This document shows positions 17,775 to 26,510 of a stretch of DNA of 34,289 bases, piece after piece. The stretch covers positions 1 through 34,289 of the forward strand of contig JAQUYC010000019.1 of NCBI GenBank assembly GCA_028692105.1. The letters run 5' to 3'. Numbering within the stretch: the stretch's first letter is position 1; the number at the start of each line of letters is the position of its first letter. Both the position numbers and the translations under genes were made by a program. The stretch comes from Eubacteriales bacterium (GTDB taxonomy: Bacteria; Bacillota; Clostridia; Peptostreptococcales; Anaerovoracaceae). The notes below the pieces were generated by a model. It saw only the letters and a program-made list of their open reading frames with translations, was not told the DNA's origin and ran no database searches.

Positions 17775-17802
17775 TTGATTTTTTTATATCTTATGGTACA
17801 AT
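17775..17802 (+). promoter_or_regulatory. Probable promoter of rsmD-coaD cluster
   Basis: TTGATT (17775-17780) and TACAAT (17797-17802) are 16 bp apart, with TGG just before the -10 (extended -10). It lies in the 62-bp gap after recG and 25 bp before the rsmD start. Confidence 0.6.
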
Positions 17803-17826
17803 TAAGCAATAAAGGGGGCTTCATAA

Positions 17827-18393
17827 ATGCGCATTATTGCCGGCGAATTCAAGGGAAGAAGACTGAATGCTCCGAAAGACGACAATATCAGACCTACAAG
17901 CGATAAAGTAAAAGAAGCTATTTTCAGCATAATAGCGGCAAATATTGCGGATGCGGTAGTCATTGATCTTTTCTCGGGAACGGGTAATTTAGGGCTTGAA
18001 GCTCTCAGCCGAGGATCAAGCCGATGCTATTTTGGAGACAGATCAAAAGATAGTATAAAAATTACACTGCAAAATATTAAGTACTGCAAACAGGAAGACA
18101 AATCAATAACAATTCTTGGAGACTTTGAAAAGGTTCTTCGGAAAATTCCTGAAAAAGCTAATATCATTTTTTTAGATCCCCCATACAAGGCCGGTCTTTT
18201 AGTAGGATGCTTTGATTTGATTTCCGAACTTTCATTACTTTCAGAAGAAGGGGTGATCGTAGCTGAGCACGCTGCAGAAGAACCGCTACCTGATGTAATG
18301 GCTGGATTTACAAGAATTAAAGAAAAGAAATATGGATCTATCTCAACAAGCATATATTCATCAGCTGATGATTTGGAGGAAGGCAACAAATGA
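17827..18393 (+). CDS. rsmD: 16S rRNA (guanine966-N2)-methyltransferase
   Basis: Methylates N2 of G966 of 16S rRNA using S-adenosylmethionine. It has 188 residues. MRIIAGEFKGRRLNAP and RPTSDKVKEAIFSII are the family N-terminus, VIDLFSGTGNLGLEALSRG is the SAM-binding motif I, and DPPY (Asp117-Tyr120) is the N-methyltransferase catalytic motif. It overlaps coaD by 4 bp (ATGA), the classic rsmD-coaD pair of Firmicutes, so the two are co-translated. Confidence 0.96.
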   Translation: MRIIAGEFKGRRLNAPKDDNIRPTSDKVKEAIFSIIAANIADAVVIDLFSGTGNLGLEALSRGSSRCYFGDRSKDSIKITLQNIKYCKQEDKSITILGDFEKVLRKIPEKANIIFLDPPYKAGLLVGCFDLISELSLLSEEGVIVAEHAAEEPLPDVMAGFTRIKEKKYGSISTSIYSSADDLEEGNK

Positions 18394-18890
18394 TAAAAAA
18401 GGTACTTTATGCTGGATCTTTTGATCCGATCACAAACGGACATCTGGATTTGATCAACAGAGCATCAAAGTTAGGAGATCAGTTAATAGTAGGAGTGATT
18501 CAAAATCGTTCAAAGGTCCCCTTTTTTACAGTAGAAGAAAGAATAGATATGATCAAAGAGGCAACAGCTAATATCAGCAATATTGAGATCGATCATTTTG
18601 AAGGGCTTTTGGCAGACTATGTAAAACAAAATAATATTGATGTAGTTGTAAGGGGTTTGCGTGCTTCAATGGATTTTGAATTTGAGATACAGATGGCTCA
18701 GATGAATGCGAGATTGTACAATAATGGTGTGGAAACGATATTTTTAATGACCAGCCCCGACTATTCTTTTGTCAGTTCAAGTATAGTAAAAGAAGTTTTC
18801 GTCTTGAATGGAGATATAAGAGGCCTGGTACCTGATAAAGTACTGGAATATATGAAAAATAAATGTCAAAGAAAAAGGGAGGATCGCTGA
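18390..18890 (+). CDS. coaD: Phosphopantetheine adenylyltransferase
   Basis: Fourth step of coenzyme A synthesis: joins 4'-phosphopantetheine and ATP to dephospho-CoA. It has 166 residues. The nucleotidyltransferase motif AGSFDPITNGHLD (TxxH/HxGH type, His18) is at the start, VVRGLRASMDFEFEIQMA carries the substrate-binding arginines, and the PDYSFVSSSIVKEV motif is the ISSTxVRE equivalent. The GGAGG of the overlapping rsmD end precedes the ATG. The next gene begins at the last base of its stop codon. Confidence 0.97.
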   Translation: MIKKVLYAGSFDPITNGHLDLINRASKLGDQLIVGVIQNRSKVPFFTVEERIDMIKEATANISNIEIDHFEGLLADYVKQNNIDVVVRGLRASMDFEFEIQMAQMNARLYNNGVETIFLMTSPDYSFVSSSIVKEVFVLNGDIRGLVPDKVLEYMKNKCQRKREDR

Positions 18891-19420
18891 TGAAGGTTTT
18901 AGAACTATTGGATGAGATTGAAGAGATAGTTGATACAAGTTCGGGCTTCCCGCTTACAGGGAAAATTTTAGTTGATGCGGAAGAAATCCTTGAGATAGTA
19001 AAAGAGATAAGAGTTGAACTTCCGGATGAGATCCAGCAAGCACAATGGATCAAGGACGAAAGGCAGCGGATTCTGCAGGAAGCAAAACAAGAATATGAAA
19101 CCATTCTGAAGGATGCAAAAGTACAGGCTGAAGCATTGATAGAAAATGACGACATAACTGTTAAGGCAAAAATGCGTGCAGAAGAGATTATGAGAATAGC
19201 AGAATCAAATGTTAAATCATTAAAAATGAGTACCTTTGATTACATAGACAGCATTTTGTATAATTTCCAGGATAAAATGGATCAAATGAATGCCATGTAT
19301 TTTCAAGATATGTTCAACAATTTACAGACTACATTTGAGAAAATTAACGGTACAATAGCGGAAAACAGAAACGAAATCAAAGATATGGTTTATAAAACGC
19401 AGATTGAAAACAACGATTAA
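18890..19420 (+). CDS. Coiled-coil protein of the coaD-ylbJ cluster, unknown function
   Basis: A soluble, highly charged protein of 176 residues with no membrane segment. Residues about 50-110 (QWIKDERQRILQEAKQEYET, then KVQAEALIEND) form a long helix of the stalk type seen in ATP synthase B/E/H subunits, so automated annotation may call it ATPase-like or DivIVA-like. I see no catalytic motif. The ATG overlaps the coaD stop by one base (TGATG) and has GGGAGG upstream, so the pair is translationally coupled. Similar coiled-coil genes lie between coaD and ylbJ in many Clostridia. The role is unknown. Confidence 0.75.
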   Translation: MKVLELLDEIEEIVDTSSGFPLTGKILVDAEEILEIVKEIRVELPDEIQQAQWIKDERQRILQEAKQEYETILKDAKVQAEALIENDDITVKAKMRAEEIMRIAESNVKSLKMSTFDYIDSILYNFQDKMDQMNAMYFQDMFNNLQTTFEKINGTIAENRNEIKDMVYKTQIENND

Positions 19421-19458
19421 CAGGTATTTTCTCTTTCTATTGTTAATATGATTAAAGT

Positions 19459-20652
19459 ATGAAAAATGGAAAGAGAAGAAGAACAATATATATTATAGCC
19501 GGTGTACTATCATCCGCCGGCTGCTTAGTGATGATGGCATATCCTGCCATTGCATTAAATGCGGCACAAAAAGGCATCTATCTGTGGGCAAGCACTGTAT
19601 TGCCTGCATTACTGCCTTTTTTTATTTGTGCAAACTTTATGACTGTTCTGGGACTTCCTGCATATATCGGAAGAATCTTTGAAAAACCGTTTCAAAAGCT
19701 GTTCGGAGCTCCGGGTTTATCTGCATTTGTCTTTTGTGTCAGCATTACATCCGGATATCCGATGGGTGCGAAATTAATCGGAGACTTTGGGAGAAGCAAA
19801 GCGATAACGCAAAAAGAAGCGAAAAGAATGCTCTCTTTTTGCAGCACATCCGGTCCGCTTTTCATGCTCGGTGCAGTGGGAGCAGGCATGCTTGCTTCAC
19901 CGGCGGCCGGAACAGCTATTGCTTTATCACATTACATAGGTGCTCTTCTCAACGGGATCATGTATCGAACTTTTTCCGCAATAAGAACAAAATTATGCAA
20001 AAACAGTACAATCGAAAAAAATGAATCAGCAAGCAGAGCAGTTTATAAAGCTGCGTTTCCGAAAGGGAATCTGCTGGATATATTTACAGATTCTCTGATT
20101 TCCTCATTTCGTGCGCTTGGTATAATATGCGGTTACATAGTATTGTTCATGCTTGCAGCTGATTTTTTGCAACTCTCCGGTTTACTTGATCCATTAAAAG
20201 ACGATTACGGCAAGGGCTTTATCAAAGGCTTGCTTGAGATGACGATCGGCTGCAGCAGTATTGGGGAGAGCGGCGGCCTTTCGCTGCTCAATCAGTGCAT
20301 ACTCTGCACTATCCTTATTTCTTTCGGCGGATTTTCTATATATGCACAATCAATGAGCATGTTAGCCGGTTTAAAGATCAGCTCAGGCTATTATCTGGCA
20401 GTGAAAGTCACTCATGGTTTGCTTGCAGGATTGACCGCATGGATAATCGGGCCGTTCATCCTTGGAGGAATGACTGTAGATGCAGCTGTAACAGAGCAAT
20501 ACGAGATCATAAGCCGGCTCGGCCTTTTTTCTCAATTGTTATTTTCAACCGAAATGGTTATAATGATTGTAATCATTTTTCTGATCACGATTTTGATCGA
20601 TAAATTATTGAGGAGAATCTATGCGCGTTTTAGGAATCATAGCAGAGTATAA
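19459..20652 (+). CDS. ylbJ: Sporulation integral membrane protein YlbJ
   Basis: Polytopic membrane protein of 397 residues with two Gate (nucleoside-recognition) type halves. Recognisable parts are GIYLWASTVLPALLPFFIC, SGYPMGAKLIGDF and FCSTSGPLFMLGAVGAGML in the first half, and LLEMTIGCSSIG in the second; about eight hydrophobic helices are visible. In B. subtilis YlbJ is made in the mother cell and is needed for normal spore cortex. The site before the ATG is weak (only AAAG). A TATGAT box at 19447-19452 lies so close to the start that a separate transcript, if any, would be nearly leaderless. It overlaps tmcAL by 32 bp. Confidence 0.92.
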   Translation: MKNGKRRRTIYIIAGVLSSAGCLVMMAYPAIALNAAQKGIYLWASTVLPALLPFFICANFMTVLGLPAYIGRIFEKPFQKLFGAPGLSAFVFCVSITSGYPMGAKLIGDFGRSKAITQKEAKRMLSFCSTSGPLFMLGAVGAGMLASPAAGTAIALSHYIGALLNGIMYRTFSAIRTKLCKNSTIEKNESASRAVYKAAFPKGNLLDIFTDSLISSFRALGIICGYIVLFMLAADFLQLSGLLDPLKDDYGKGFIKGLLEMTIGCSSIGESGGLSLLNQCILCTILISFGGFSIYAQSMSMLAGLKISSGYYLAVKVTHGLLAGLTAWIIGPFILGGMTVDAAVTEQYEIISRLGLFSQLLFSTEMVIMIVIIFLITILIDKLLRRIYARFRNHSRV

Positions 20653-21862
20653 TCCGTTTCACAATGGGCACTTGCATCACCTGCAGGAATCGATAAGAAT
20701 AGCGAATCCCGATTTTACAGTCTGTATTATGAGTGGAGATTTTATGCAGAGGGGGGAACCGGCTATGGCAGATAAATGGATCCGTTCATCAGCAGCAATC
20801 AAAAACGGCATTGATCTTGTCATTGAATTACCTTTTGTTTTTGCTTGTAATAATGCTGAGTATTTTGCTAAAGGTGCTGTGGATATCCTTAACCGTCTAG
20901 GATGTATTACCCATCTTTCGTTTGGAAGTGAAGCGGGGCAACTTTCACTTTTAAATAAGATAGCCGATTACATTTCAAATGAAAGCGATCAGTTAAAAGC
21001 AGGCATTAAAGAATTTGCTGATAGAGGATATTCTTTCCCGCGAGCACGTTATGAGGCAGTGAAGCAATGTATGGGTAAAGAATGTGCCAATACTTTGAAA
21101 AGTGCTAATAATATTCTTGCAGTGGAATATCTGAAGCAGCTCAATATAACCGGCAGCCGGATAGAACCGCTAACGGTGAAAAGATATGGGACAGGCTATC
21201 TTGATAAAGAATGTTATAACAACATTGCAAGTGCATCGGCAATCAGAGAGATTTTAGGCAAATCAGATAATTTGCATGAGGTTTCAGATTTCGTTCCACC
21301 TACCACATTTCAAGTTTTTAAAGAGCTTAATGAAGGTGTTAATGTTAAGCTAAATGATTTCTATCTGCTATTGATTTATCAAATACTAAAAAGTGATATT
21401 GCCGAGCTCGGCAATATTATATCAGCGACAGAAGGCCTTGAACACAGAGTTAAAAAAGCTGCGATATCTTCTGGTGACACGAATAGTTTGATTCGAGCAG
21501 TTCTGTCAAAACGATATACCCAAACCAGGATTCAAAGACTCCTCGTACATATAATGCTCAATTTGGATAAGGACAGCTTTCGTAATATTATTGAAAAGGA
21601 TATCAATTATGCAAGGGTTCTGGCAATAAGCCGGAAAGGAGCCTTACTGCTTAAACAGATAAAAAAAGAGAATTTGAATATGATTCCGATACTGACTAAT
21701 ATCAACCGTGAAGTATCAAAGGATTCTCCCGAATGGGATTTGCTGAAATACGACGTTTTGGCCTCGGATATCTATAATCTTATAGTTTATGGAGAAATCT
21801 ATAATCATTCAGATTATATAATGAAGCCTTTTATCGCGTTTAACAGTAAAATGGACCCGTGA
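20621..21862 (+). CDS. tmcAL: tRNA(Met) cytidine acetate ligase
   Basis: Homologue of B. subtilis YlbM/TmcAL, which uses acetate and ATP to form N4-acetylcytidine at the wobble base of elongator tRNA-Met. It has 413 residues. The nucleotidyltransferase HxGH motif is in AEYNPFHNGHLHHL (His14, His17), followed by MSGDFMQRGEPAMADKWIRS and DLVIELPF. SASAIRE and VKRYGTGY (about 186-203) are further family motifs. TTGAGGAG inside the end of ylbJ serves as its ribosome-binding site, giving a 32-bp overlap. The acetate kinase gene follows, as in many Firmicutes. Confidence 0.94.
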   Translation: MRVLGIIAEYNPFHNGHLHHLQESIRIANPDFTVCIMSGDFMQRGEPAMADKWIRSSAAIKNGIDLVIELPFVFACNNAEYFAKGAVDILNRLGCITHLSFGSEAGQLSLLNKIADYISNESDQLKAGIKEFADRGYSFPRARYEAVKQCMGKECANTLKSANNILAVEYLKQLNITGSRIEPLTVKRYGTGYLDKECYNNIASASAIREILGKSDNLHEVSDFVPPTTFQVFKELNEGVNVKLNDFYLLLIYQILKSDIAELGNIISATEGLEHRVKKAAISSGDTNSLIRAVLSKRYTQTRIQRLLVHIMLNLDKDSFRNIIEKDINYARVLAISRKGALLLKQIKKENLNMIPILTNINREVSKDSPEWDLLKYDVLASDIYNLIVYGEIYNHSDYIMKPFIAFNSKMDP

Positions 21863-21953
21863 ATTTTATAAGATTCCTTAAATCTCTTGAAAAAAAATGA
21901 ATTAAGGCTATAATGAAATAAGTTGAAAAAAACAAACAATGGAGGAAGTATTA

Positions 21954-23153
21954 ATGAAAATATTGGTAATTAACTGCGGGAGTTCATCACTAAAATATCA
22001 GGTTCTTGACATGACAAGTGAAATACTTTTGGCTAAAGGGCTGGTGGAAAGAATAGGAATAGAAGGCTCTTACCTGACTCATGAAAAGATCGGCACAGAA
22101 AAGTTCAAGATACAGGAACCCATGGCAAGTCATAAGGAAGCTATCGGGCATGTACTAAATGCCTTAACAGATGCAGATCATGGCGTAATAAAATCGATGG
22201 ATGAATTGGGTGCGGTAGGGCACCGTGTTGTGCATGCGGGGGAAAAATACGCCAGTTCGGTATTGATTACCGATGAAGTAGTTGAAGCTTTGACAGAATG
22301 CATCGAACTTGCACCGCTTCACAATCCGCCGAATCTTTTAGGAATTAATGCATGTAAAGAACTTATGCCTAATACGCCGATGGTAGCGGTATTTGATACG
22401 GCATTTCATCAGACGATGCCTCCGGAGTCATATATATATGCAATCCCCTACGAATATTATGAAAAATACAAAATCAGAAGATACGGATTCCATGGGACGA
22501 GCCATAAATATGTAGCAGAAAGAACTGCTGATATCCTCGGTGTAAATATCGAAGATTTGAAAATAATCACATGTCATCTCGGGAACGGTGCAAGCGTAAC
22601 GGCCATCAAGAGAGGCAAGAGCATGGATACCAGTATGGGATTTACACCTCTTGAGGGGCTTGTTATGGGGACCAGATCCGGAGATATTGACCCTGCGATA
22701 GTATCGTATATTAAGGATAAAGAAAACATTGAACATAGCGAAGTAAACAATATCTTGAACAAAAAGTCCGGAGTTCTTGGGATTTCAGGAGTCAGCAGTG
22801 ATTTCAGAGACCTTGATGAAGCTGTTTCCAAGGGAAATGAAAGAGCGGAACTGGCACTGAAGGTTTTCGCTCACAAGGTTAAGTTCTATATCGGTGCCTA
22901 TATCGCAATAATGAACGGTGTGGATGCGATCGTCTTCACGGCGGGTGTAGGAGAGAATTCGATAGACATGAGAGACGTGATATGCAACGAACTTGGAAAT
23001 CTTGGAATCAAACTTGATCTTGTTAAGAACAAAGTAAGAGGCAAGGAAACCATTATCAGCAGAGATGACTCCAAAGTCAAAATTTTATTGATACCGACAA
23101 ATGAAGAACTTATGATTGCCAGAGATACTTTTAATATCGTCAGAACGATATAA
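21954..23153 (+). CDS. ackA: Acetate kinase
   Basis: Converts acetyl phosphate and ADP to acetate and ATP, the energy-yielding step of acetate fermentation; the reverse reaction activates acetate. It has 399 residues, the standard length. [16 protein letters not shown] is the family N-terminus, [11 protein letters not shown] and [11 protein letters not shown] are conserved signatures, and [28 protein letters not shown]-type residues form the phosphate-binding core; FTAGVGENS is near the end. GGAGG 8 bp upstream selects the ATG at 21954 over one at 21939. No phosphotransacetylase gene is in the window. Confidence 0.98.
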   Translation: MKILVINCGSSSLKYQVLDMTSEILLAKGLVERIGIEGSYLTHEKIGTEKFKIQEPMASHKEAIGHVLNALTDADHGVIKSMDELGAVGHRVVHAGEKYASSVLITDEVVEALTECIELAPLHNPPNLLGINACKELMPNTPMVAVFDTAFHQTMPPESYIYAIPYEYYEKYKIRRYGFHGTSHKYVAERTADILGVNIEDLKIITCHLGNGASVTAIKRGKSMDTSMGFTPLEGLVMGTRSGDIDPAIVSYIKDKENIEHSEVNNILNKKSGVLGISGVSSDFRDLDEAVSKGNERAELALKVFAHKVKFYIGAYIAIMNGVDAIVFTAGVGENSIDMRDVICNELGNLGIKLDLVKNKVRGKETIISRDDSKVKILLIPTNEELMIARDTFNIVRTI

Positions 23154-23198
23154 TAAAAAACCGGGGACAAAACATCAGGCAGCCATATAAAATAAATA

Positions 23199-23227
23199 TT
23201 GACAACATGAAACAAAACATATATACT
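23199..23227 (+). promoter_or_regulatory. Consensus promoter of rpmF
   Basis: TTGACA (23199-23204) and TATACT (23222-23227) are separated by exactly 17 bp, nearly perfect for the housekeeping sigma factor. The leader to the rpmF start is about 60 nt. Confidence 0.85.
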
Positions 23228-23294
23228 TTAGAAGTTAGTTTTAAGAATAACCTTAATATACATAGATTTCACGAGCAGAAGGAGGTGTAGAATA

Positions 23295-23477
23295 ATGGCA
23301 GTTCCAAAGAGAAAAACTTCAAAAGCAAGAAGAGATAAGAGAAGATCTCCGAACATGAAGATGGCAGCACCCGGATTATCAATATGTCCAAAGTGCCACG
23401 AGCCTAAACTTCCTCATAGAGTATGCCCGAATTGCAATTACTACGATGGTAGGGAAATTGTAGCAGCAGAAGCATAA
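23295..23477 (+). CDS. rpmF: 50S ribosomal protein L32 (bL32), zinc-binding form
   Basis: Large-subunit ribosomal protein of 60 residues. [18 protein letters not shown] is the family N-terminus, and [20 protein letters not shown] supplies four zinc-binding cysteines (31, 34, 44, 47). AAGGAGGTG lies 8 bp before the ATG. In many Firmicutes rpmF is preceded by the DUF177 gene and followed by plsX; here neither is present, and the gene is a single unit between its own promoter and terminator. Confidence 0.97.
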   Translation: MAVPKRKTSKARRDKRRSPNMKMAAPGLSICPKCHEPKLPHRVCPNCNYYDGREIVAAEA

Positions 23478-23498
23478 AACCATAAAATACAAAATATT

Positions 23499-23525
23499 AA
23501 ACGCCAGCTATGCTGGCGTTTTTAC
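23499..23525. terminator. Intrinsic terminator after rpmF
   Basis: AAACGCCAGC and GCTGGCGTTT pair perfectly around TAT and run into TTTTTA on the plus strand. Read on the minus strand the same stem is followed by only a few T residues, so it may weakly end the convergent asd-dapA-dapB transcript as well. Confidence 0.88.
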
Positions 23526-23600
23526 ATTTTATAATACGATTTATACTGAATTCACATATAATAGGACGAGCTGTTTCAAAAAGAATACCCAGGGCAGTCA

Positions 23601-24356
23601 CTATACCATCATATCCTCCATGGAATAAAGTCCTCTTCCTTTTGTAACAATAAATTTTGCTGCTTTTAAAGCACCGCGGGCAAAAATCTCCCTGGAAAAC
23701 ACGGTATGAGTCAATTCGATCACTTCATCAGGACCTGCAAAGATAACTGTATGTTCTCCGGGTATAGTGCCGCCGCGGATTGAGTGTATTCCCATGTCCG
23801 TTATCTTGCATTGATCATTTTTGCTGTGTCTGCCGAAAATATAGTCTTTCTTTACCTTCACAACCTCGTTGATGGAATTTGCCAGAAGAAGAGCTGTACC
23901 GCTTGGAGAATCAACTTTTTTATTATGATGTTTCTCAATTATTTCAATATTAAAATCATCTTCTAATATAGGCACTGAAATTTTCAGCATTTTTGCAAGT
24001 GCATTGATTCCAAGCGACATATTTGCCGAATGGAAGACCGGAATCTCTTCTGCCGCTTTCCAAAGTAGTTCGAGCTCCCTGTCTCCCAAAGCTGTTGTCG
24101 CTATTACAACAGGAGATTTTGTTCTTAAACAGAAACTCAAGAGATCCTCAATAGCACTATGATTGGAAAAATCAATAACGACATCTGCTTTAATTTCACA
24201 ATCTAAAGGAGACATGTAAAAATTAAACGGTACAGGTTCCTCGCTTATGTTCCTATCAATTCCGGCTAAGACACTCATATCGGGTTCTTCTGAAATTATT
24301 TTCTGTAATGTTTTTCCCATTTTCCCATTACATCCATGCAAGATAATGTTTAACAT
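23601..24356 (-). CDS. dapB: 4-hydroxy-tetrahydrodipicolinate reductase
   Basis: Reduces the DapA product with NAD(P)H on the way to diaminopimelate and lysine. It has 251 residues. GCNGKMGKTL is the N-terminal nucleotide-binding loop, VIDFSNHSAIEDLL follows, and the catalytic motif is EKHHNKKVDSPSGTALLLA with its His-His and Lys. GIHSIRGGTIPGEHTVIFAG is another family signature. GGAGG precedes the ATG. It is the last gene of the minus-strand asd-dapA-dapB operon, 21 bp after dapA. Confidence 0.97.
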   Translation of the reverse strand: MLNIILHGCNGKMGKTLQKIISEEPDMSVLAGIDRNISEEPVPFNFYMSPLDCEIKADVVIDFSNHSAIEDLLSFCLRTKSPVVIATTALGDRELELLWKAAEEIPVFHSANMSLGINALAKMLKISVPILEDDFNIEIIEKHHNKKVDSPSGTALLLANSINEVVKVKKDYIFGRHSKNDQCKITDMGIHSIRGGTIPGEHTVIFAGPDEVIELTHTVFSREIFARGALKAAKFIVTKGRGLYSMEDMMV

Positions 24357-24377
24357 AGCAACCTCCTTACTATTCTT

Positions 24378-25256
24378 TTATATCAGTCCATAATTAACAA
24401 GCTCTTTTCTAATAATCTCCACTGATTTATCATCAGGAGGGCAAAGCGGAAGACGGTATTCAAGCTCAATTTTACCCATCAGATTTAGTGCCGCTTTTAT
24501 CGGAATAGGATTAACTTCAATAAATACAGCGTCAATTAAGTGCTTCATTTCAAGCTGCAACCTCGCGGCCTCTTTTGTGTCACCGGCAAGATATTTCATG
24601 ACCATCGTATGGGTATCTTTCGGTATGATATTGGCAACCGTTGAAATCACTCCAGCTCCTCCGATTGAGAGAAGAGGTACCACCATATCGTCATTGCCGG
24701 AATAAAGTGCAAAGTCATCGGAGATGTATCTAGCAATTTCAACCACCTGAGAAATATTCCCGCTCGCTTCCTTTATACCCACTATGTTAGGATGTTTAGA
24801 CAGTTCAGACACAGTTGAAGGGCTTATGTTCACACCGGTCCTTCCTGCAACAGAGTATAGTAAGATTGGTATGTTTACAGAATCTGCAATTTTGGTATAG
24901 TGCTGAATAAGCCCTTTTTGTGTACATTTATTGTAGTATGGGGTGACGAGAAGCAATCCGTCGATTCCTAATTGTTCAAGCTGATTTGATAGATAGACCG
25001 CATGAGCAGTATCATTGCTTCCTGCTCCCGCAATAACCGGTACTCTTCCATTTACTTTTTCCACGGTGTACTGAACAGTTTTAATATGTTCTTCATCATT
25101 AAGTGTAGAAGCCTCTCCGGTCGTTCCGCAAACGATAATTGCGTCAATATCCGAGGAAATCTGCCAGTCAATCAACTGGCTCAGGCTTAGAAAGTCAACC
25201 TTGCCGTCTTTGAACGGAGTTACAATAGCTACGCCTGCACCTTTGAAAAGTGTCAT
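24378..25256 (-). CDS. dapA: 4-hydroxy-tetrahydrodipicolinate synthase
   Basis: Condenses pyruvate with aspartate semialdehyde through a Schiff base. It has 292 residues. CGTTGEASTL binds pyruvate, Tyr134 and Arg139 are in YSVAGRTGV (the family usually has YNxPxRTG, so Asn and Pro are changed here), and the Schiff-base Lys162 is in GIKEASGNI. AAGGATGTGA precedes the ATG. It lies 47 bp after asd in the same operon. In spore formers this branch also supplies dipicolinate precursors. Confidence 0.97.
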   Translation of the reverse strand: MTLFKGAGVAIVTPFKDGKVDFLSLSQLIDWQISSDIDAIIVCGTTGEASTLNDEEHIKTVQYTVEKVNGRVPVIAGAGSNDTAHAVYLSNQLEQLGIDGLLLVTPYYNKCTQKGLIQHYTKIADSVNIPILLYSVAGRTGVNISPSTVSELSKHPNIVGIKEASGNISQVVEIARYISDDFALYSGNDDMVVPLLSIGGAGVISTVANIIPKDTHTMVMKYLAGDTKEAARLQLEMKHLIDAVFIEVNPIPIKAALNLMGKIELEYRLPLCPPDDKSVEIIRKELVNYGLI

Positions 25257-25303
25257 AAAGACTCACATCCTTCTTACTTAATAACTTAATTTGCAATATT
25301 TAT

Positions 25304-26296
25304 TTATTTTATGAGAAGCTCTGCGATCTGTACCGTATTGGTAGCCGCACCTTTTCGGATGTTATCAGCTACTACCCAAAGGTTTAAGCCGTTTTCCACA
25401 CTGAAGTCTCTTCTGATCCTTCCGACAAATACTTCATCTTTTCCTGCAGCTTCTCTTGCAAGAGGATAGATATTATTCTCAGGATCATCCTGAACCATGA
25501 TACCCGGTGCTTCAGCAAAAAGCTTTTTAATATCTTCGATTTCAAAAGGCTTTTCGAATTCAATATTTATTGATTCACTGTGTGAATCAAAAACCGGAAC
25601 TCTGACGGTGGTAGCAGTAATTTTAATATTGTCGTCTCCAAATATTTTCTTTGTTTCATTGATCATCTTCATTTCTTCTTTAGTATATCCGTTTTCTAAA
25701 AACACATCAATATGCGGCAGACAATTACCGGCAATAGCATGAGGATATGCCTGATTAATGTCGTTTCCCTTCAGACCTTCCTCAAGGTCTTTAATTCCCT
25801 TGACTCCGGTTCCCGAAACAGCTTGATATGTTGAATATACAACGCGTTTTATGCCATATTTGTCATGAAGCGGTTTAAGGGCTACTACCGCCTGTATTGT
25901 TGAACAGTTTGGATTTGCAATGATACCTTTACTCCATTTGATATGTTCAGGGTTTACTTCCGGGACTACCAAAGGAACGTCCTTATTCATTCTCCAGGCA
26001 CTGCTGTTATCCACAACAATTACACCCTTTGATGCTGCAATCGGGGCAAATTTTTCACTGATTGTTCCGCCTGCCGAAAATAGAGCAATATCAATCGGTT
26101 TATCAAAAGAGTTTTCCGTTAATTCCTCAACAACATAATCTTTTCCCTTAAATGTTACCGTGGTTCCTGCAGACTTTGCTGATGCCATAATATATAAATT
26201 TTCAAAAGGAAAGTTTCTTTCCTCAAGAACCTTCAGAAATGTTCTGCCAACAACACCTGTTGCTCCTACAATTGCTAAATTGGGTTTCCTGTTCAT
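25304..26296 (-). CDS. asd: Aspartate-semialdehyde dehydrogenase
   Basis: NADPH-dependent reduction of aspartyl phosphate to aspartate semialdehyde, feeding DapA and the threonine/methionine branch. It has 330 residues. GATGVVGRTFLKVLEER is the nucleotide-binding start, VVDNSSAWRM follows, active-site Cys131 is in NPNCSTIQ, and the substrate/catalytic residues RVPVFDSHSE are at about 230. AAAGGAGGATAAA lies just before the ATG. It is the first gene of the minus-strand operon. Confidence 0.97.
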   Translation of the reverse strand: MNRKPNLAIVGATGVVGRTFLKVLEERNFPFENLYIMASAKSAGTTVTFKGKDYVVEELTENSFDKPIDIALFSAGGTISEKFAPIAASKGVIVVDNSSAWRMNKDVPLVVPEVNPEHIKWSKGIIANPNCSTIQAVVALKPLHDKYGIKRVVYSTYQAVSGTGVKGIKDLEEGLKGNDINQAYPHAIAGNCLPHIDVFLENGYTKEEMKMINETKKIFGDDNIKITATTVRVPVFDSHSESINIEFEKPFEIEDIKKLFAEAPGIMVQDDPENNIYPLAREAAGKDEVFVGRIRRDFSVENGLNLWVVADNIRKGAATNTVQIAELLIK

Positions 26297-26357
26297 ATTT
26301 TATCCTCCTTTTATCGTTCTGCACGGTAAAGTACAGCACCTACGCATGCGTTATAAT

Positions 26358-26390
26358 ATTATATAACATTTCAGGCTGAATGTTTAACTT
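26358..26390 (-). promoter_or_regulatory. Possible promoter of asd-dapA-dapB
   Basis: On the minus strand a TATAAT box, with TTAAAC about 18 bp upstream, lies roughly 65 bp before the asd start. The short leader contains a small hairpin (CTGTAC and GTGCAG around TTTACC) near 26320-26340. It is too short for a lysine riboswitch and lacks its conserved core. Confidence 0.4.
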
Positions 26391-26426
26391 TTTTATGCTT
26401 TTCTATACTTTTTTTCAATAGTTTTA

Positions 26427-26435
26427 TGATATAAT
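26427..26435 (+). promoter_or_regulatory. Extended -10 promoter element upstream of ftsK
   Basis: TGATATAAT is a perfect extended -10 (TGnTATAAT). The -35 region is only a T-rich stretch. It lies about 75 bp before the ftsK start in the intergenic space divergent from asd. Confidence 0.5.
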
Positions 26436-26510
26436 TAGGTTCAATAAATTACAAATCATAAAAATGTTTTAAATATATAGATTCGATTGTCTTACAGAAG
26501 GTAGTTATTT

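Noticed and set aside
17767-17785. TCAATTAATTGA followed by a T-run after recG, as a terminator
   Set aside because: The stem would be only four A/T-rich pairs; the same bases are better read as the -35 region of the rsmD promoter.
26297-26510. Possible lysine riboswitch before asd
   Set aside because: The minus-strand leader from the likely promoter is only about 60 nt and lacks the conserved lysine-riboswitch core.
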